64,000 nucleotides of DNA from Companilactobacillus sp. RD055328 (lineage in GTDB: Bacteria > Bacillota > Bacilli > Lactobacillales > Lactobacillaceae). The notes beneath the pieces are model-generated. The model made no database searches. It was not told where the DNA came from and was given only the letters and a program-made list of their open reading frames with translations. The translations under genes were made by a program, and so were the position numbers. This document shows, one piece after another, positions 16,109 to 24,125 of this stretch (within the stretch, counting starts at the first letter, position 1; each line of letters starts with the position of its first letter). The stretch lies in NCBI RefSeq assembly GCF_022835675.1, contig NZ_BQUT01000005.1, forward strand, positions 62,001-126,000. The letters are read 5' to 3'.

Positions 16109-17320
16109 TTGGATTACGGCAAACAAATTATTCCAGTTTTAGTTGGAACTGACATAAATGTTTATGGAATGGCTCGTTCATTTCATGAAGAATACGGTAT
16201 TAAAAGTCATTGCATTGGTGTTTCTGAATTAATAATGACTAAAAATTCTAAGATTTGCGATGTTACTATTGTTTCAAATTTAAAAGACAATGAAGTTTTT
16301 GTAAAATCATTAATTGAATTATCTACTAGCATTACAAATAGTTTGGATATAAAACCAATATTAATTTGTGCTGGTGATGAATATACAGAATTAGTTATTA
16401 AGAATGAAAAAAAGTTAAGCGAATATTTTCTTATTCCTTACCCAAATCAAAGTATCCTTTCCAAAGTTTATTATAAAGATAGTTTTTACGCATTATGTGA
16501 AGAATATGGTTTGCCATACCCACAAACTGTAGTAGTTGGCGCTGATGATTATGAACAACAAGTTAATAACTTGAGCTTGAAGTTTCCAGTTGCGATGAAG
16601 CCCGTTGATGCTGCACAGCAAATAGCTTTGAATTTTGAAGGGCAACGTAAGGCTTATAAGTTTGAAAACAAAGACGATATTATTAATATGATTAAAAAGA
16701 CATATGATGCCGGATATATTGGAAAATTCTTATTACAAGATTTTATACCGGGTGATGATACTCATATGTATACAATTAATTTTTATGCGGATGCCGATCA
16801 TAATGTACGAATGATGACAATGGGGCAACAATTACTGCAAGATCCATCGGATTTCTTAGTAGGTAATTATATTGCAACAATGATTAAATACGTACCTGAA
16901 ATTGAACAAAAGTTAACTAATTTTATTAAAGAAATAGAGTACTCAGGATACGGTAATTTTGATCTTAAATTTGATGACCGTGATCAAGAATACAAATTAA
17001 TTGAGTTGAATCCTCGTCAAGGTCGTAGTTCTTTTTACACCACTGCAAGTGGTTATAATTTAGTTAAATATGCAGTTGAGGATTTAATCTTCAACGAGCC
17101 ATATATAAAAACAGTTTATGCGGATACTGATTTTCTTTGGGTTGGTGTAAATGTTGACGATGCATTGAAGCATGTTAGTGATCCAGAGATTAAACAAAAA
17201 ATGGAAGAATTGGTTGCGCAGGGTAAGTACGGCGATACGTTGAGATATAAAAAAGATCGCTCAATTACTAGAAATCGACGCGTTAACAAATATTACGCAA
17301 GTTATAAAAATAGATTTTAA
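16109..17320 (+). CDS. ATP-grasp carboxylate-amine ligase, D-aspartate ligase type
   Basis: A 403-residue enzyme with a TTG start seven bases after AAGGAGTG. The N-terminal domain opens with VLVGTDINVYGMARSFHEEYG, close to what I recall of the Enterococcus faecium D-aspartate ligase Aslfm (shown in two parts: VLVGTDINVYG, MARSFHEEYG). An ATP-grasp domain (about 115-320) has FPVAMKP, the LLQDFIPGDDTHMY hinge, FDLKFDD and the metal-binding IELNPRQGRSS. That family adds D-Asp by ATP to the epsilon-amine of L-Lys in peptidoglycan precursors, giving the D-Asp bridge usual in lactobacilli. femX follows 22 bases downstream. The substrate is inferred from similarity. Confidence 0.85.
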   Translation: MDYGKQIIPVLVGTDINVYGMARSFHEEYGIKSHCIGVSELIMTKNSKICDVTIVSNLKDNEVFVKSLIELSTSITNSLDIKPILICAGDEYTELVIKNEKKLSEYFLIPYPNQSILSKVYYKDSFYALCEEYGLPYPQTVVVGADDYEQQVNNLSLKFPVAMKPVDAAQQIALNFEGQRKAYKFENKDDIINMIKKTYDAGYIGKFLLQDFIPGDDTHMYTINFYADADHNVRMMTMGQQLLQDPSDFLVGNYIATMIKYVPEIEQKLTNFIKEIEYSGYGNFDLKFDDRDQEYKLIELNPRQGRSSFYTTASGYNLVKYAVEDLIFNEPYIKTVYADTDFLWVGVNVDDALKHVSDPEIKQKMEELVAQGKYGDTLRYKKDRSITRNRRVNKYYASYKNRF

Positions 17321-17342
17321 TAATTCAAATGGAGAATGATGT

Positions 17343-18350
17343 ATGCCAGTTGTTAATATAGAAGATAAAGAAGAGTTAGAACGTTATGAGAATTTTGTGA
17401 AAAATGCCCCTTTTACATCAGTAACTCAAGACGTTGCATGGGCAAATGTTAAGAATAATTGGGAGCCATTATACGTCTATATAGAAGAAAATAATGAAAT
17501 AATTGCAGGAATGTCTGTACTTATGATGACTAATGAAGATGGTAAAAAATTTGCCTATTGTTCTAAGGGGCCGGTTTGTGATCCTAGTGATGTAGATATA
17601 ATAGATGCATTGGTCCAAGAAGGACTGAGTGAATTAAAGAAAAACAATGTTTTCTTACTTAGATTTGATCCAGAAATTAAGTTCTCTGAAGAATTAGATA
17701 CTAAATTCATTGAACATGGATATATTACTCGTAATCGTAATATGACTAAAGCTCATGATACTATTCAACCGTTATATAATATTGTCGTCGATGTGAAAGA
17801 TAAAAATATTGACGAAGTTATGGCAAATATGACTGGGAAAACTAGGACCAAAATTCGCAAGTCAATGAAAAGTGGTGTAGAAATTACACAATCAGATAGC
17901 TTAGATGATATTTCTGATTTCTTTGAATGTTACAAAACCATGAGTGATATTCATGGTATTACGTACCGTCCGATTGAATACTTCCAACGTATGGTTGAAG
18001 TATTTGGTGGAAGAGATATGATGAAAATCTTCATTGCAAGATATGAAGGTCAACTACAAGCATCGGCCATAGCTTTTAATTACGGGGATAAAGTTTGGCA
18101 TATGTATGGTGGTTCAATGCGTGTGCAAAATAGTTTGATGATTCCATATTATTTACAACATGAAATGATTCAGTGGGCAACTGAAACAAACAAGGAACGT
18201 TATGATATGGGTGGAGTATGGGGACTAGATAATGATGATGGACTTTATAGATTTAAACATCCATTTGCTCCCAAACAAGAAGTAGTTGAGTACATTGGTG
18301 AAATTGACTACGTTTTAGATCAAGAAGCTTATGAGAAGTTTATTAAATAA
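17343..18350 (+). CDS. femX: FemX-type peptidoglycan bridge aminoacyltransferase
   Basis: A 335-residue FemABX protein, the same length as Weissella viridescens FemX, which moves L-Ala (or Ser) from aminoacyl-tRNA to Lys of the UDP-MurNAc-pentapeptide. It matches that protein along its whole length as I recall it: TQDVAWANVKNNWEP near 28-42, KFAYCSKGPV, HGYITRNRN, the KTRTKIRKSMKSGVE region, HGITYRPIEYFQRM and YDMGGV. Two GNAT-like domains are expected. There is no coiled-coil tRNA arm like that of FemA, so it is the short FemX form. It shares an operon with the D-Asp ligase-type gene and lies 1.4 kb from the tRNA-like gene. Confidence 0.92.
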   Translation: MPVVNIEDKEELERYENFVKNAPFTSVTQDVAWANVKNNWEPLYVYIEENNEIIAGMSVLMMTNEDGKKFAYCSKGPVCDPSDVDIIDALVQEGLSELKKNNVFLLRFDPEIKFSEELDTKFIEHGYITRNRNMTKAHDTIQPLYNIVVDVKDKNIDEVMANMTGKTRTKIRKSMKSGVEITQSDSLDDISDFFECYKTMSDIHGITYRPIEYFQRMVEVFGGRDMMKIFIARYEGQLQASAIAFNYGDKVWHMYGGSMRVQNSLMIPYYLQHEMIQWATETNKERYDMGGVWGLDNDDGLYRFKHPFAPKQEVVEYIGEIDYVLDQEAYEKFIK

Positions 18351-18375
18351 GCATTTAAGTATAAGCATTTGAAGT
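18349..18375 (+). repeat. Short direct repeat after femX
   Basis: AAGCATTTAAGT (18349-18360) and AAGCATTTGAAGT (18363-18375) are nearly identical tandem copies just after the femX stop. No function can be assigned. Confidence 0.5.
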
Positions 18376-18415
18376 GATTTATTTTTTTTGTTAACATAAG
18401 TAAATGATCACATAG

Positions 18416-18444
18416 AAAACTTTGATATTTATCAAAGTTTTTTT
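18416..18444 (+). terminator. Intrinsic terminator-like hairpin before opuAA
   Basis: AAAACTTTGAT and ATCAAAGTTTT around ATTT, followed by T7. It can end the femX transcript. Only 20 bases separate it from the opuAA start, too few for a downstream promoter, so the transporter promoter is either upstream of it or overlapping. Confidence 0.8.
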
Positions 18445-18464
18445 GTTTTATAAAGGAGGCATAT

Positions 18465-19667
18465 ATGCCAACAAAAGTTAAGGTAGAGAACCTAACAAAG
18501 ATTTTTGGCCGTCGAGCTGGACGTGCTAAAGAATTATTGAAAAAAGGAAAATCTAAATCAGAAATTTTGAAAGAAGTAGGTGCTACAGTCGGAGTTAACC
18601 AAGCTAATTTCGAAATTCAATCTGGTGAAATATTCGTTATCATGGGTCTTTCGGGATCTGGTAAATCAACTCTTGTAAGGATGATTAACCGTTTAATTGA
18701 ACCAACAGATGGAAATATCTGGATTGATAATGAAGATCTAATGAAGGTCGATAAAAAAGGATTACTAAATATTCGTCGTAAAAAAATGAGTATGGTTTTC
18801 CAAAACTTTGGCTTATTCCCTAATCGAACTGTATTAGAAAATACAGAGTATGGATTAGAAATTCAAGGAATATCTAAATCTGAAAGAGAAGTTAAAGCTA
18901 AAGAAGCGTTAGATGAAGTTGGACTTGCAGGATATTATGATCAATATCCAACTCAACTATCTGGTGGGATGCAACAACGTGTTGGATTAGCTCGAGCATT
19001 AGCAAATGATTCAGAAATATTGTTGATGGATGAAGCTTTCTCAGCATTAGACCCATTGAATCGTTCTGATATGCAAGATCAATTACTCGATCTTCAAGAA
19101 CGTTTAAACAAGACAATTATTTTCATTAGTCATGATTTAGATGAAGCACTAAAAATTGGTGATCATATCATGATTATGAAAGACGGTGAGATAATTCAAA
19201 TCGGGACACCGGAAGATATTTTGACAAAACCTGAAGATGAGTATGTCGAAAAATTCATTGAGAATGTTGACCGTAGTAAGATTTTAACTGCTGAGAATGT
19301 AATGATTCGTCCAGCAACAATTAATATTCAAAAAGACGGACCTCGTTTGGCCTTGAAACGTATGCGTGAAGAAAAAGTATCTATGGTTTATGTCGTTGAT
19401 AATCGTCGTAAATTAGTAGGAACTTTGGATGTAATGGACGTCGCAAACTTAGTAAAAGAAGGTAGTCGTGATTTAGAATCCATTATTAATAAATCTAATC
19501 TACCAACAACAACACCTGATAAGCCACTGGCTGAATTAATGGAAGAAATCTCTCAAACACCAATTCCATTCGCTGTTATTGATGATTCAGATAGATTAAT
19601 AGGAATAATCATCCGTGGTGCCGTATTAGGAGCTTTAACTGGAAACGAGGTAAGTGAATTTGAATAA
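18465..19667 (+). CDS. opuAA: Glycine betaine/carnitine ABC transporter, ATP-binding subunit with CBS domains
   Basis: A 400-residue ATPase of the ProV/OpuAA family. Walker A is GLSGSGKST, the Q-loop is VFQNFGLFP, the signature is LSGGMQQRVG and Walker B is ILLMDEAFSALD, with HDLDEAL as the H-loop. Two CBS domains (about 280-400) follow; in this family they sense ionic strength or cyclic di-AMP and gate transport. AAAGGAGG lies six bases before the ATG. The product imports compatible solutes under osmotic stress with the two next genes. Confidence 0.95.
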   Translation: MPTKVKVENLTKIFGRRAGRAKELLKKGKSKSEILKEVGATVGVNQANFEIQSGEIFVIMGLSGSGKSTLVRMINRLIEPTDGNIWIDNEDLMKVDKKGLLNIRRKKMSMVFQNFGLFPNRTVLENTEYGLEIQGISKSEREVKAKEALDEVGLAGYYDQYPTQLSGGMQQRVGLARALANDSEILLMDEAFSALDPLNRSDMQDQLLDLQERLNKTIIFISHDLDEALKIGDHIMIMKDGEIIQIGTPEDILTKPEDEYVEKFIENVDRSKILTAENVMIRPATINIQKDGPRLALKRMREEKVSMVYVVDNRRKLVGTLDVMDVANLVKEGSRDLESIINKSNLPTTTPDKPLAELMEEISQTPIPFAVIDDSDRLIGIIIRGAVLGALTGNEVSEFE

Positions 19668-20514
19668 TTTATTAGCAATTCAAAAAATACCATTAGCGCA
19701 ATGGATTGATTCATTGGTTGATGAACTGACAAAATTTACAGGATTTTTTAATGTCATTTCTAATTTTATTAATGGTATTATTAATGGTTTTCAATGGGTA
19801 TTTGACTTATTACCTGCTTGGTTATTTATCTTAATCATTTTAGGATTAACCTATTATGCCAATAAAGGTAAGCAAAAATATGGTCTTTTGATATTTGAAT
19901 TATTGGGATTAATGTTGATTATTAATCTTGGTTTTTGGCGAGATATGACACAAACTTTAACGTTAGTTTTAACTGCAACTTTAATTTCATTAATAATTGG
20001 AATTCCATTAGGAATTTTAATGGGTAAAAGTAATACAGCAGAAGTTATTTTGAAGCCTATATTGGACTTTATGCAAACAATGCCGGCCTTTGTTTATCTA
20101 ATTCCAGCTGTTGCCTTTTTTGGTATCGGAATGATGCCAGGGGTATTTGCATCAGTTATTTTTGCAATGCCTCCAACAGTTAGAATGACTAACTTAGGAA
20201 TAAGACAAGTTCCAACTGAATTAATTGAAGCTTCAGAATCATATGGATCAACTGAATGGCAAAAATTAATAAAAGTTCAACTTCCATTAGCTAAGTCAAC
20301 AATGATGGCTGGTATCAATCAAAGTATGATGCTTTCACTTTCAATGGTTGTAATTGCATCAATGATTGGTGCTATGGGATTAGGAACTCGTGTTTACTTT
20401 GCAGTAGGTAGAAATGATGCTGGTAACGGATTTGCTGCTGGATTAGCAATCGTTATTCTAGCAATTATTTTAGATCGTTTAACACAAGCACTAACGAGAG
20501 AAAAACAAAAATAA
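19654..20514 (+). CDS. opuAB: Glycine betaine ABC transporter permease
   Basis: A 286-residue membrane protein of the BPD_transp_1 family. The hydrophobic segments start at about 55, and the coupling-loop region reads EASESYGSTEWQKLIKVQLP. An N-terminal amphipathic stretch (about 1-45) precedes the first segment, as in ProW/OpuAB. It overlaps opuAA. Two starts are possible: GTG at 19654, three bases after GAGG, or TTG at 19660, with better spacing. The protein differs only by two residues. Confidence 0.94.
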   Translation: MNLNNLLAIQKIPLAQWIDSLVDELTKFTGFFNVISNFINGIINGFQWVFDLLPAWLFILIILGLTYYANKGKQKYGLLIFELLGLMLIINLGFWRDMTQTLTLVLTATLISLIIGIPLGILMGKSNTAEVILKPILDFMQTMPAFVYLIPAVAFFGIGMMPGVFASVIFAMPPTVRMTNLGIRQVPTELIEASESYGSTEWQKLIKVQLPLAKSTMMAGINQSMMLSLSMVVIASMIGAMGLGTRVYFAVGRNDAGNGFAAGLAIVILAIILDRLTQALTREKQK

Positions 20515-20526
20515 GGAGGAGAAATT

Positions 20527-21426
20527 ATGAAGAAAAAAACTATTTCACTTGTTTCCTTATTATTTGTAACAATATTATTAGCTTCATGTTCTGCTTCTCA
20601 ACCTAAATATGATGATAAAAAAACTGTCGGATCTCAGATTAACTACACAATTACCGGTATTGATGCTGGTGCAGGAATTATGTCATCGACTCAAAAAGCT
20701 ATTACTAGTTATGGTCTAGATGATAAAAATTGGCAATTACAAACCAGTTCAACAGCTGCTATGACAAGTACTTTAGATAAGGCATTGAAAGATGAACGCC
20801 CAATAGTTATTACTGGATGGCAACCACACTGGATGTTCACTAAATATAAGATTAAATTCTTAAAAGACCCTAAAAATGTTTATGGGGAAGCTGAAAACAT
20901 TCATACAATTGCTCGTAAAGGTTTGAAAGAAGATGAACCTAGTGCTTATGAAGTTTTAGATCGTTTTAACTGGACTAAAGAACAAATGTCTAATGTTATG
21001 TTGAAAGTTAATAATGGTGAGGATCCTGAAAAAGCTGCTAATGACTGGATTAAAAAAAATCAAAGTCAAGTGGATACTTGGACAGATGGCGTTAAAAAAG
21101 TTAAAAACCGTGAAATCAAGTTAACTTATGTTGCTTGGGACTCAGAAATTGCCTCTACAAATGTCGTGGCTCAAGTGTTGAAATCAATTGGTTATGATGT
21201 AACAATTCAAGCCATGGAAATTCAACCAATGTGGTCTTCAATAGCAACTAAAGCGGCTGACGCACAGGTTTGTGCATGGTTGCCTAAAACTTCAGGTGTA
21301 TTTTATAAAGATTTCAAAGGTAAGTATGATGATTTAGGTGTTAACTTAAAAGGTGCACGTGTTGGGTTAGCTGTTCCTGAATATATGACTAATATTAATA
21401 GTATTGAAGATTTGAAAAATAAATGA
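20527..21426 (+). CDS. opuAC: Glycine betaine-binding lipoprotein
   Basis: A 299-residue extracellular substrate-binding protein. A signal peptide ends in the lipobox LLASC (Cys at about 21), so it is anchored by lipid. The OpuAC domain contains ITGWQPHWMF and VCAWLPK with Trp residues of the type that form the aromatic cage for quaternary ammonium ligands. AAGGAGG lies just before the ATG. It is a separate subunit, not fused to the permease as in lactococcal OpuABC. It is the last gene of the transporter operon. Confidence 0.94.
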   Translation: MKKKTISLVSLLFVTILLASCSASQPKYDDKKTVGSQINYTITGIDAGAGIMSSTQKAITSYGLDDKNWQLQTSSTAAMTSTLDKALKDERPIVITGWQPHWMFTKYKIKFLKDPKNVYGEAENIHTIARKGLKEDEPSAYEVLDRFNWTKEQMSNVMLKVNNGEDPEKAANDWIKKNQSQVDTWTDGVKKVKNREIKLTYVAWDSEIASTNVVAQVLKSIGYDVTIQAMEIQPMWSSIATKAADAQVCAWLPKTSGVFYKDFKGKYDDLGVNLKGARVGLAVPEYMTNINSIEDLKNK

Positions 21427-21443
21427 TAAATATAGCCGTACTA

Positions 21444-21472
21444 TTGACTAATGGCGAATTATTTGGTAAATT
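21444..21472 (+). promoter_or_regulatory. Promoter of the rplU leader
   Basis: TTGACT, a 17-base spacer and TAAATT with an upstream TG (extended -10). Confidence 0.65.
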
Positions 21473-21475
21473 TAT

Positions 21476-21550
21476 CTAGTTGTAATCTACAACCGCACAA
21501 TTTGGGTCTTAAAGCTTAGTCACCCATAAATGGCGAGTCTTAGAAGGAGG
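21476..21550 (+). promoter_or_regulatory. Ribosomal protein L21 leader
   Basis: The 5' region of rplU is about 80 bases long and contains several short repeats able to pair (AGTTGTA with TACAACC, GGGTC with GTCACCC-like bases, and a GGCGAGTCT near the ribosome site). Position directly before rplU in a Firmicute and this pattern fit the Rfam L21 leader, which regulates the rplU-prp-rpmA operon. I recognise it by context and general shape, so a covariance search is decisive. Confidence 0.65.
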
Positions 21551-21559
21551 TACATGTAT

Positions 21560-21874
21560 ATGTACGCAATTATTAAAACTGGCGGAAAACAATATAAGGT
21601 TCAAGAAAAAGAAGCTATATATGTTGAAAAGCTTGACGTTGAAGAAGGAAAGAAAGTTACTTTTGACGAAGTTATCATGGTCGTTGATGGTACTAAATCT
21701 TCAATTGGTGCACCATTTGTTAAAGGTGCAACTGTTTCTGGTAAGGTTGAAAAACAAGGTAAAGAACGTAAAGTTGTTACTTACAAATACAAACCTAAGA
21801 AACATTCACATACAAAAACTGGTCACCGTCAACCATACACAAGAGTTATGATTGATAGCATCAAAAACGCTTAA
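21560..21874 (+). CDS. rplU: 50S ribosomal protein L21
   Basis: A 104-residue protein, [18 protein letters not shown] at the start, with [15 protein letters not shown] near the C-terminus, the normal L21 frame and length. Three ATG or near-ATG starts lie in frame; the ATG at 21560, nine bases after AGGAGG, matches the family N-terminus. It binds 23S rRNA domain V/II. It is the first gene of the classic rplU-prp-rpmA operon. Confidence 0.97.
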   Translation: MYAIIKTGGKQYKVQEKEAIYVEKLDVEEGKKVTFDEVIMVVDGTKSSIGAPFVKGATVSGKVEKQGKERKVVTYKYKPKKHSHTKTGHRQPYTRVMIDSIKNA

Positions 21875-21876
21875 TA

Positions 21877-22209
21877 ATGATTAAAGCAAGTTTTATTAAA
21901 GATAGTTCAAACCGAATTACAAATTTTGTAATTACAGGCCATGCTGATTACGACGAACATGGACAAGATATTGTCTGTGCTGCCGTGTCAGTGTCGGTGA
22001 TTGAAGCTATTAACAGTATAGAAATACTTGCCGGTGTTAAGGGCGACGTTGAAATTGATGAAGAAGAAGGGGGACTTATCACATTTGCTGTCAAATATGA
22101 TAATACTCCAGAACAAAATCATGACGTTGAATTACTCTTAAACCACCTATATAATTCGTATAAAGATATAGTTAAAGAATATTCTGCATTTGCAGGATAC
22201 GCTGATTAA
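21877..22209 (+). CDS. prp: Ribosomal-processing cysteine protease Prp
   Basis: A 110-residue protease that removes the N-terminal extension of L27 in Firmicutes. The catalytic pair is His22 and Cys34 in [18 protein letters not shown]. It lies two bases after rplU and 16 before rpmA, its substrate gene. Processing is needed for correct L27 assembly. The older name is YsxB. Confidence 0.95.
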   Translation: MIKASFIKDSSNRITNFVITGHADYDEHGQDIVCAAVSVSVIEAINSIEILAGVKGDVEIDEEEGGLITFAVKYDNTPEQNHDVELLLNHLYNSYKDIVKEYSAFAGYAD

Positions 22210-22225
22210 CGGAGGAAAATATATT

Positions 22226-22498
22226 ATGTTAAAATTAGACTTACAATTCTTCTCTCACCATAAAGGTGGAGGTTCAACATCAAATGGTCGTGATTCAGCT
22301 GGTCGTAGACTAGGTGCTAAAATCGCTGATGGTCAACGTGCAAACGCTGGTTCAATCATTTATAGACAACGTGGAACAAAAATTCACCCAGGTACAAATG
22401 TTGGTATCGGTGGAGATGACACATTGTTTGCTCTTAAAGAAGGCGTAGTTAAGTTCGAACGTCTTGGTAAAGACCGCAAAAAAGTTTCAGTATATTAA
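22226..22498 (+). CDS. rpmA: 50S ribosomal protein L27 (with Prp-cleaved N-terminus)
   Basis: A 90-residue protein that starts [18 protein letters not shown]. The first nine residues, MLKLDLQFF, are the extension known to be cut by Prp in Firmicutes, leaving SHHKGG at the peptidyl transferase centre. The ATG at 22226, after CGGAGGAAAA, is preferred to an upstream in-frame ATG at 22190 that lies inside prp. A terminator follows at once. Confidence 0.97.
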   Translation: MLKLDLQFFSHHKGGGSTSNGRDSAGRRLGAKIADGQRANAGSIIYRQRGTKIHPGTNVGIGGDDTLFALKEGVVKFERLGKDRKKVSVY

Positions 22499-22503
22499 TA
22501 CAA

Positions 22504-22533
22504 AGAAAGCTCTCATTTAGAGAGCTTTTTTTC
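22504..22533 (+). terminator. Intrinsic terminator of rplU-prp-rpmA
   Basis: AAAGCTCTC and GAGAGCTTT arms around ATTTA followed by a T-run. Confidence 0.9.
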
Positions 22534-22640
22534 TGCTTAAAAAAACTTTGACAATTTAGTAACAAAGACTGAATATAGCTTGATTTAATGTACTCATAAT
22601 TGATATTATTAATAAGATAAATAACGAGGAGAAATAACAT

Positions 22641-23201
22641 ATGTCAATTTCTGTAAATGACTTTAAGAATGGGCTAACAATTGATCTAGATGGAGATTTA
22701 TGGCGTGTTGTTGAATTCCAACATGTTAAGCCTGGTAAAGGTGGTGCATTTGTTCGTTCAAAACTGAAGAACCTTAGAACAGGTGCTCAACAAGAACAAA
22801 CATTTAGATCAACTGCAAAAGTTGAAAAGGCACAAATAGATACAAAGAAAATGCAATATCTATATGCTAATGGTGATAATCATGTATTCATGGATTCAGA
22901 AACCTATGAACAATTAGAAATTGCTGCTCCACAAATCAAAGAAGAACTTAAATATTTACAAGAAAACATGATGGTAAATATTGTTATGCACGAAGGGGAA
23001 ACTCTTGGTGTTGAATTACCTAATACAGTTAACCTAGAAGTTTCTGAAACAGAAGCTACAATTAAAGGTAATACTCAATCAGGTGGTTCAAAACCAGCAA
23101 CAATGACAACTGGACTTGTTGTACAAGTTCCATTCTTTATTAATGCCGGAGATGTACTTACTGTTAATACACAAGACGGTTCATACATTTCTAGAGCTTA
23201 A
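22641..23201 (+). CDS. efp: Elongation factor P
   Basis: A 186-residue protein of three OB/KOW-like domains that rescues ribosomes stalled at polyproline. The tip loop [17 protein letters not shown] has Lys33 at the position modified in B. subtilis, so a Lys-type rather than Arg-type EF-P. The C-terminal signature [21 protein letters not shown] is intact ([11 protein letters not shown] then [10 protein letters not shown]). GAGGAG is eight bases before the ATG. A candidate promoter, TTGATT-18-TATTAT, lies at about 22580-22609. The downstream asp23 and nusB genes are likely co-transcribed. Confidence 0.97.
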   Translation: MSISVNDFKNGLTIDLDGDLWRVVEFQHVKPGKGGAFVRSKLKNLRTGAQQEQTFRSTAKVEKAQIDTKKMQYLYANGDNHVFMDSETYEQLEIAAPQIKEELKYLQENMMVNIVMHEGETLGVELPNTVNLEVSETEATIKGNTQSGGSKPATMTTGLVVQVPFFINAGDVLTVNTQDGSYISRA

Positions 23202-23230
23202 TTTATCCACTTTCAAAGAGGAGAAACACT

Positions 23231-23644
23231 ATGCCAGATTCAAAAAATATTTTAATTCAACAAGAGAATAGTTCTGTTAACGGAACAGTAGAAATTTCCC
23301 CAAGAGTTCTTGAAATAATCTTGGGAATTGCTGCTCGAGAAGTTGATGGTGTTTATGATATGCGCGATTCATTATCAAGTACATTGAATTCTTTATTTGG
23401 ATTAGAGAATCACGGTAAGGGCGTTACAATCGAACAAAAAGATGATGGATTAATTGCGGACGTTTATGCCTATTTTGATTATGGTATATCTGTACCAAAA
23501 GTATCTTTGAAATTGCAAAAAGCTCTTAAAGAACAACTAGTTTTCATGACAGATCTAAAACTAAAAGATATAAATGTACATGTAGTAGGATTAGTTGCGA
23601 AAAAAGCCGATGGTAACATCGAAGGAATCAAAATATCTGAATAA
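23231..23644 (+). CDS. yqhY: Asp23/Gls24 family protein (YqhY type)
   Basis: A 137-residue cytoplasmic protein. The domain (about 20-125) contains GTVEISPRVLEIILGIAAREVDGVYDM-type sequence (here split: GTVEISPRVLE, IILGIAAREVDGV). In B. subtilis yqhY lies between the accBC and nusB genes and affects acetyl-CoA carboxylase activity. Here accBC is absent and efp is upstream instead, but nusB still follows. AGAGGAG is seven bases before the ATG. A second Asp23 protein is at 41300-41668. Confidence 0.88.
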   Translation: MPDSKNILIQQENSSVNGTVEISPRVLEIILGIAAREVDGVYDMRDSLSSTLNSLFGLENHGKGVTIEQKDDGLIADVYAYFDYGISVPKVSLKLQKALKEQLVFMTDLKLKDINVHVVGLVAKKADGNIEGIKISE

Positions 23645-23658
23645 AAAGGAAGTTAATT

Positions 23659-24090
23659 GTGGAAGTTACTCGTCATGAGATTAGAGAATTAGCATTACAA
23701 ACATTATATTCAATGGGTTCAAATAATGATTTGTCAGAACAAGAATCCATACAAAATGTTTTAGAATACAAATTAAAAACTGATGAGTTGACTGAAGCTA
23801 TTCCAGAATATTTAGAATTTTTGGTAAATGGCGTTAACCAAAGTCAAAAAGGACTAGATGAAAAAATTGCTCCTAAACTAGGTAAGAAATGGACAATTGA
23901 TCGATTACCAAAGATGAGTTTAGTAATTCTTAGACTTGGTTTATTTGAAATTTTATATAGTAATGAAGTGCCTCAAAAAGTTGCTATTAATGAAGCAATT
24001 GAATTAGCTCATCAGTATAGTGATCCTGATGATGCTAGTTTTATTAATGCCGTACTCTCAAACTTTATAGATGACAAAAACGCTGGTTAA
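23659..24090 (+). CDS. nusB: Transcription antitermination protein NusB
   Basis: A 143-residue all-alpha protein with RHEIRELALQTLYSM at the N-terminus and a C-terminal IELAHQYSDPDDASFINAVLS. It binds boxA RNA with NusE (S10) in rRNA antitermination. The start is GTG with AAGGAAG upstream. A terminator overlaps its end. Confidence 0.96.
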   Translation: MEVTRHEIRELALQTLYSMGSNNDLSEQESIQNVLEYKLKTDELTEAIPEYLEFLVNGVNQSQKGLDEKIAPKLGKKWTIDRLPKMSLVILRLGLFEILYSNEVPQKVAINEAIELAHQYSDPDDASFINAVLSNFIDDKNAG

Positions 24091-24110
24091 TTTTAACCGG
24101 CGTTTTATAT
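24078..24110 (+). terminator. Intrinsic terminator of nusB
   Basis: AACGCTGGTTAA and TTAACCGGCGTT with one internal wobble, then TTTATATTTTT. It overlaps the last codons of nusB. Confidence 0.8.
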
Positions 24111-24125
24111 TTTTAGGAGGATTTC

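Noticed and set aside
22449-22640. Minus-strand open frame of 63 codons before efp
   Set aside because: It covers the rpmA end, its terminator and the efp promoter region; the translation is hydrophobic low complexity and no ribosome site is seen.
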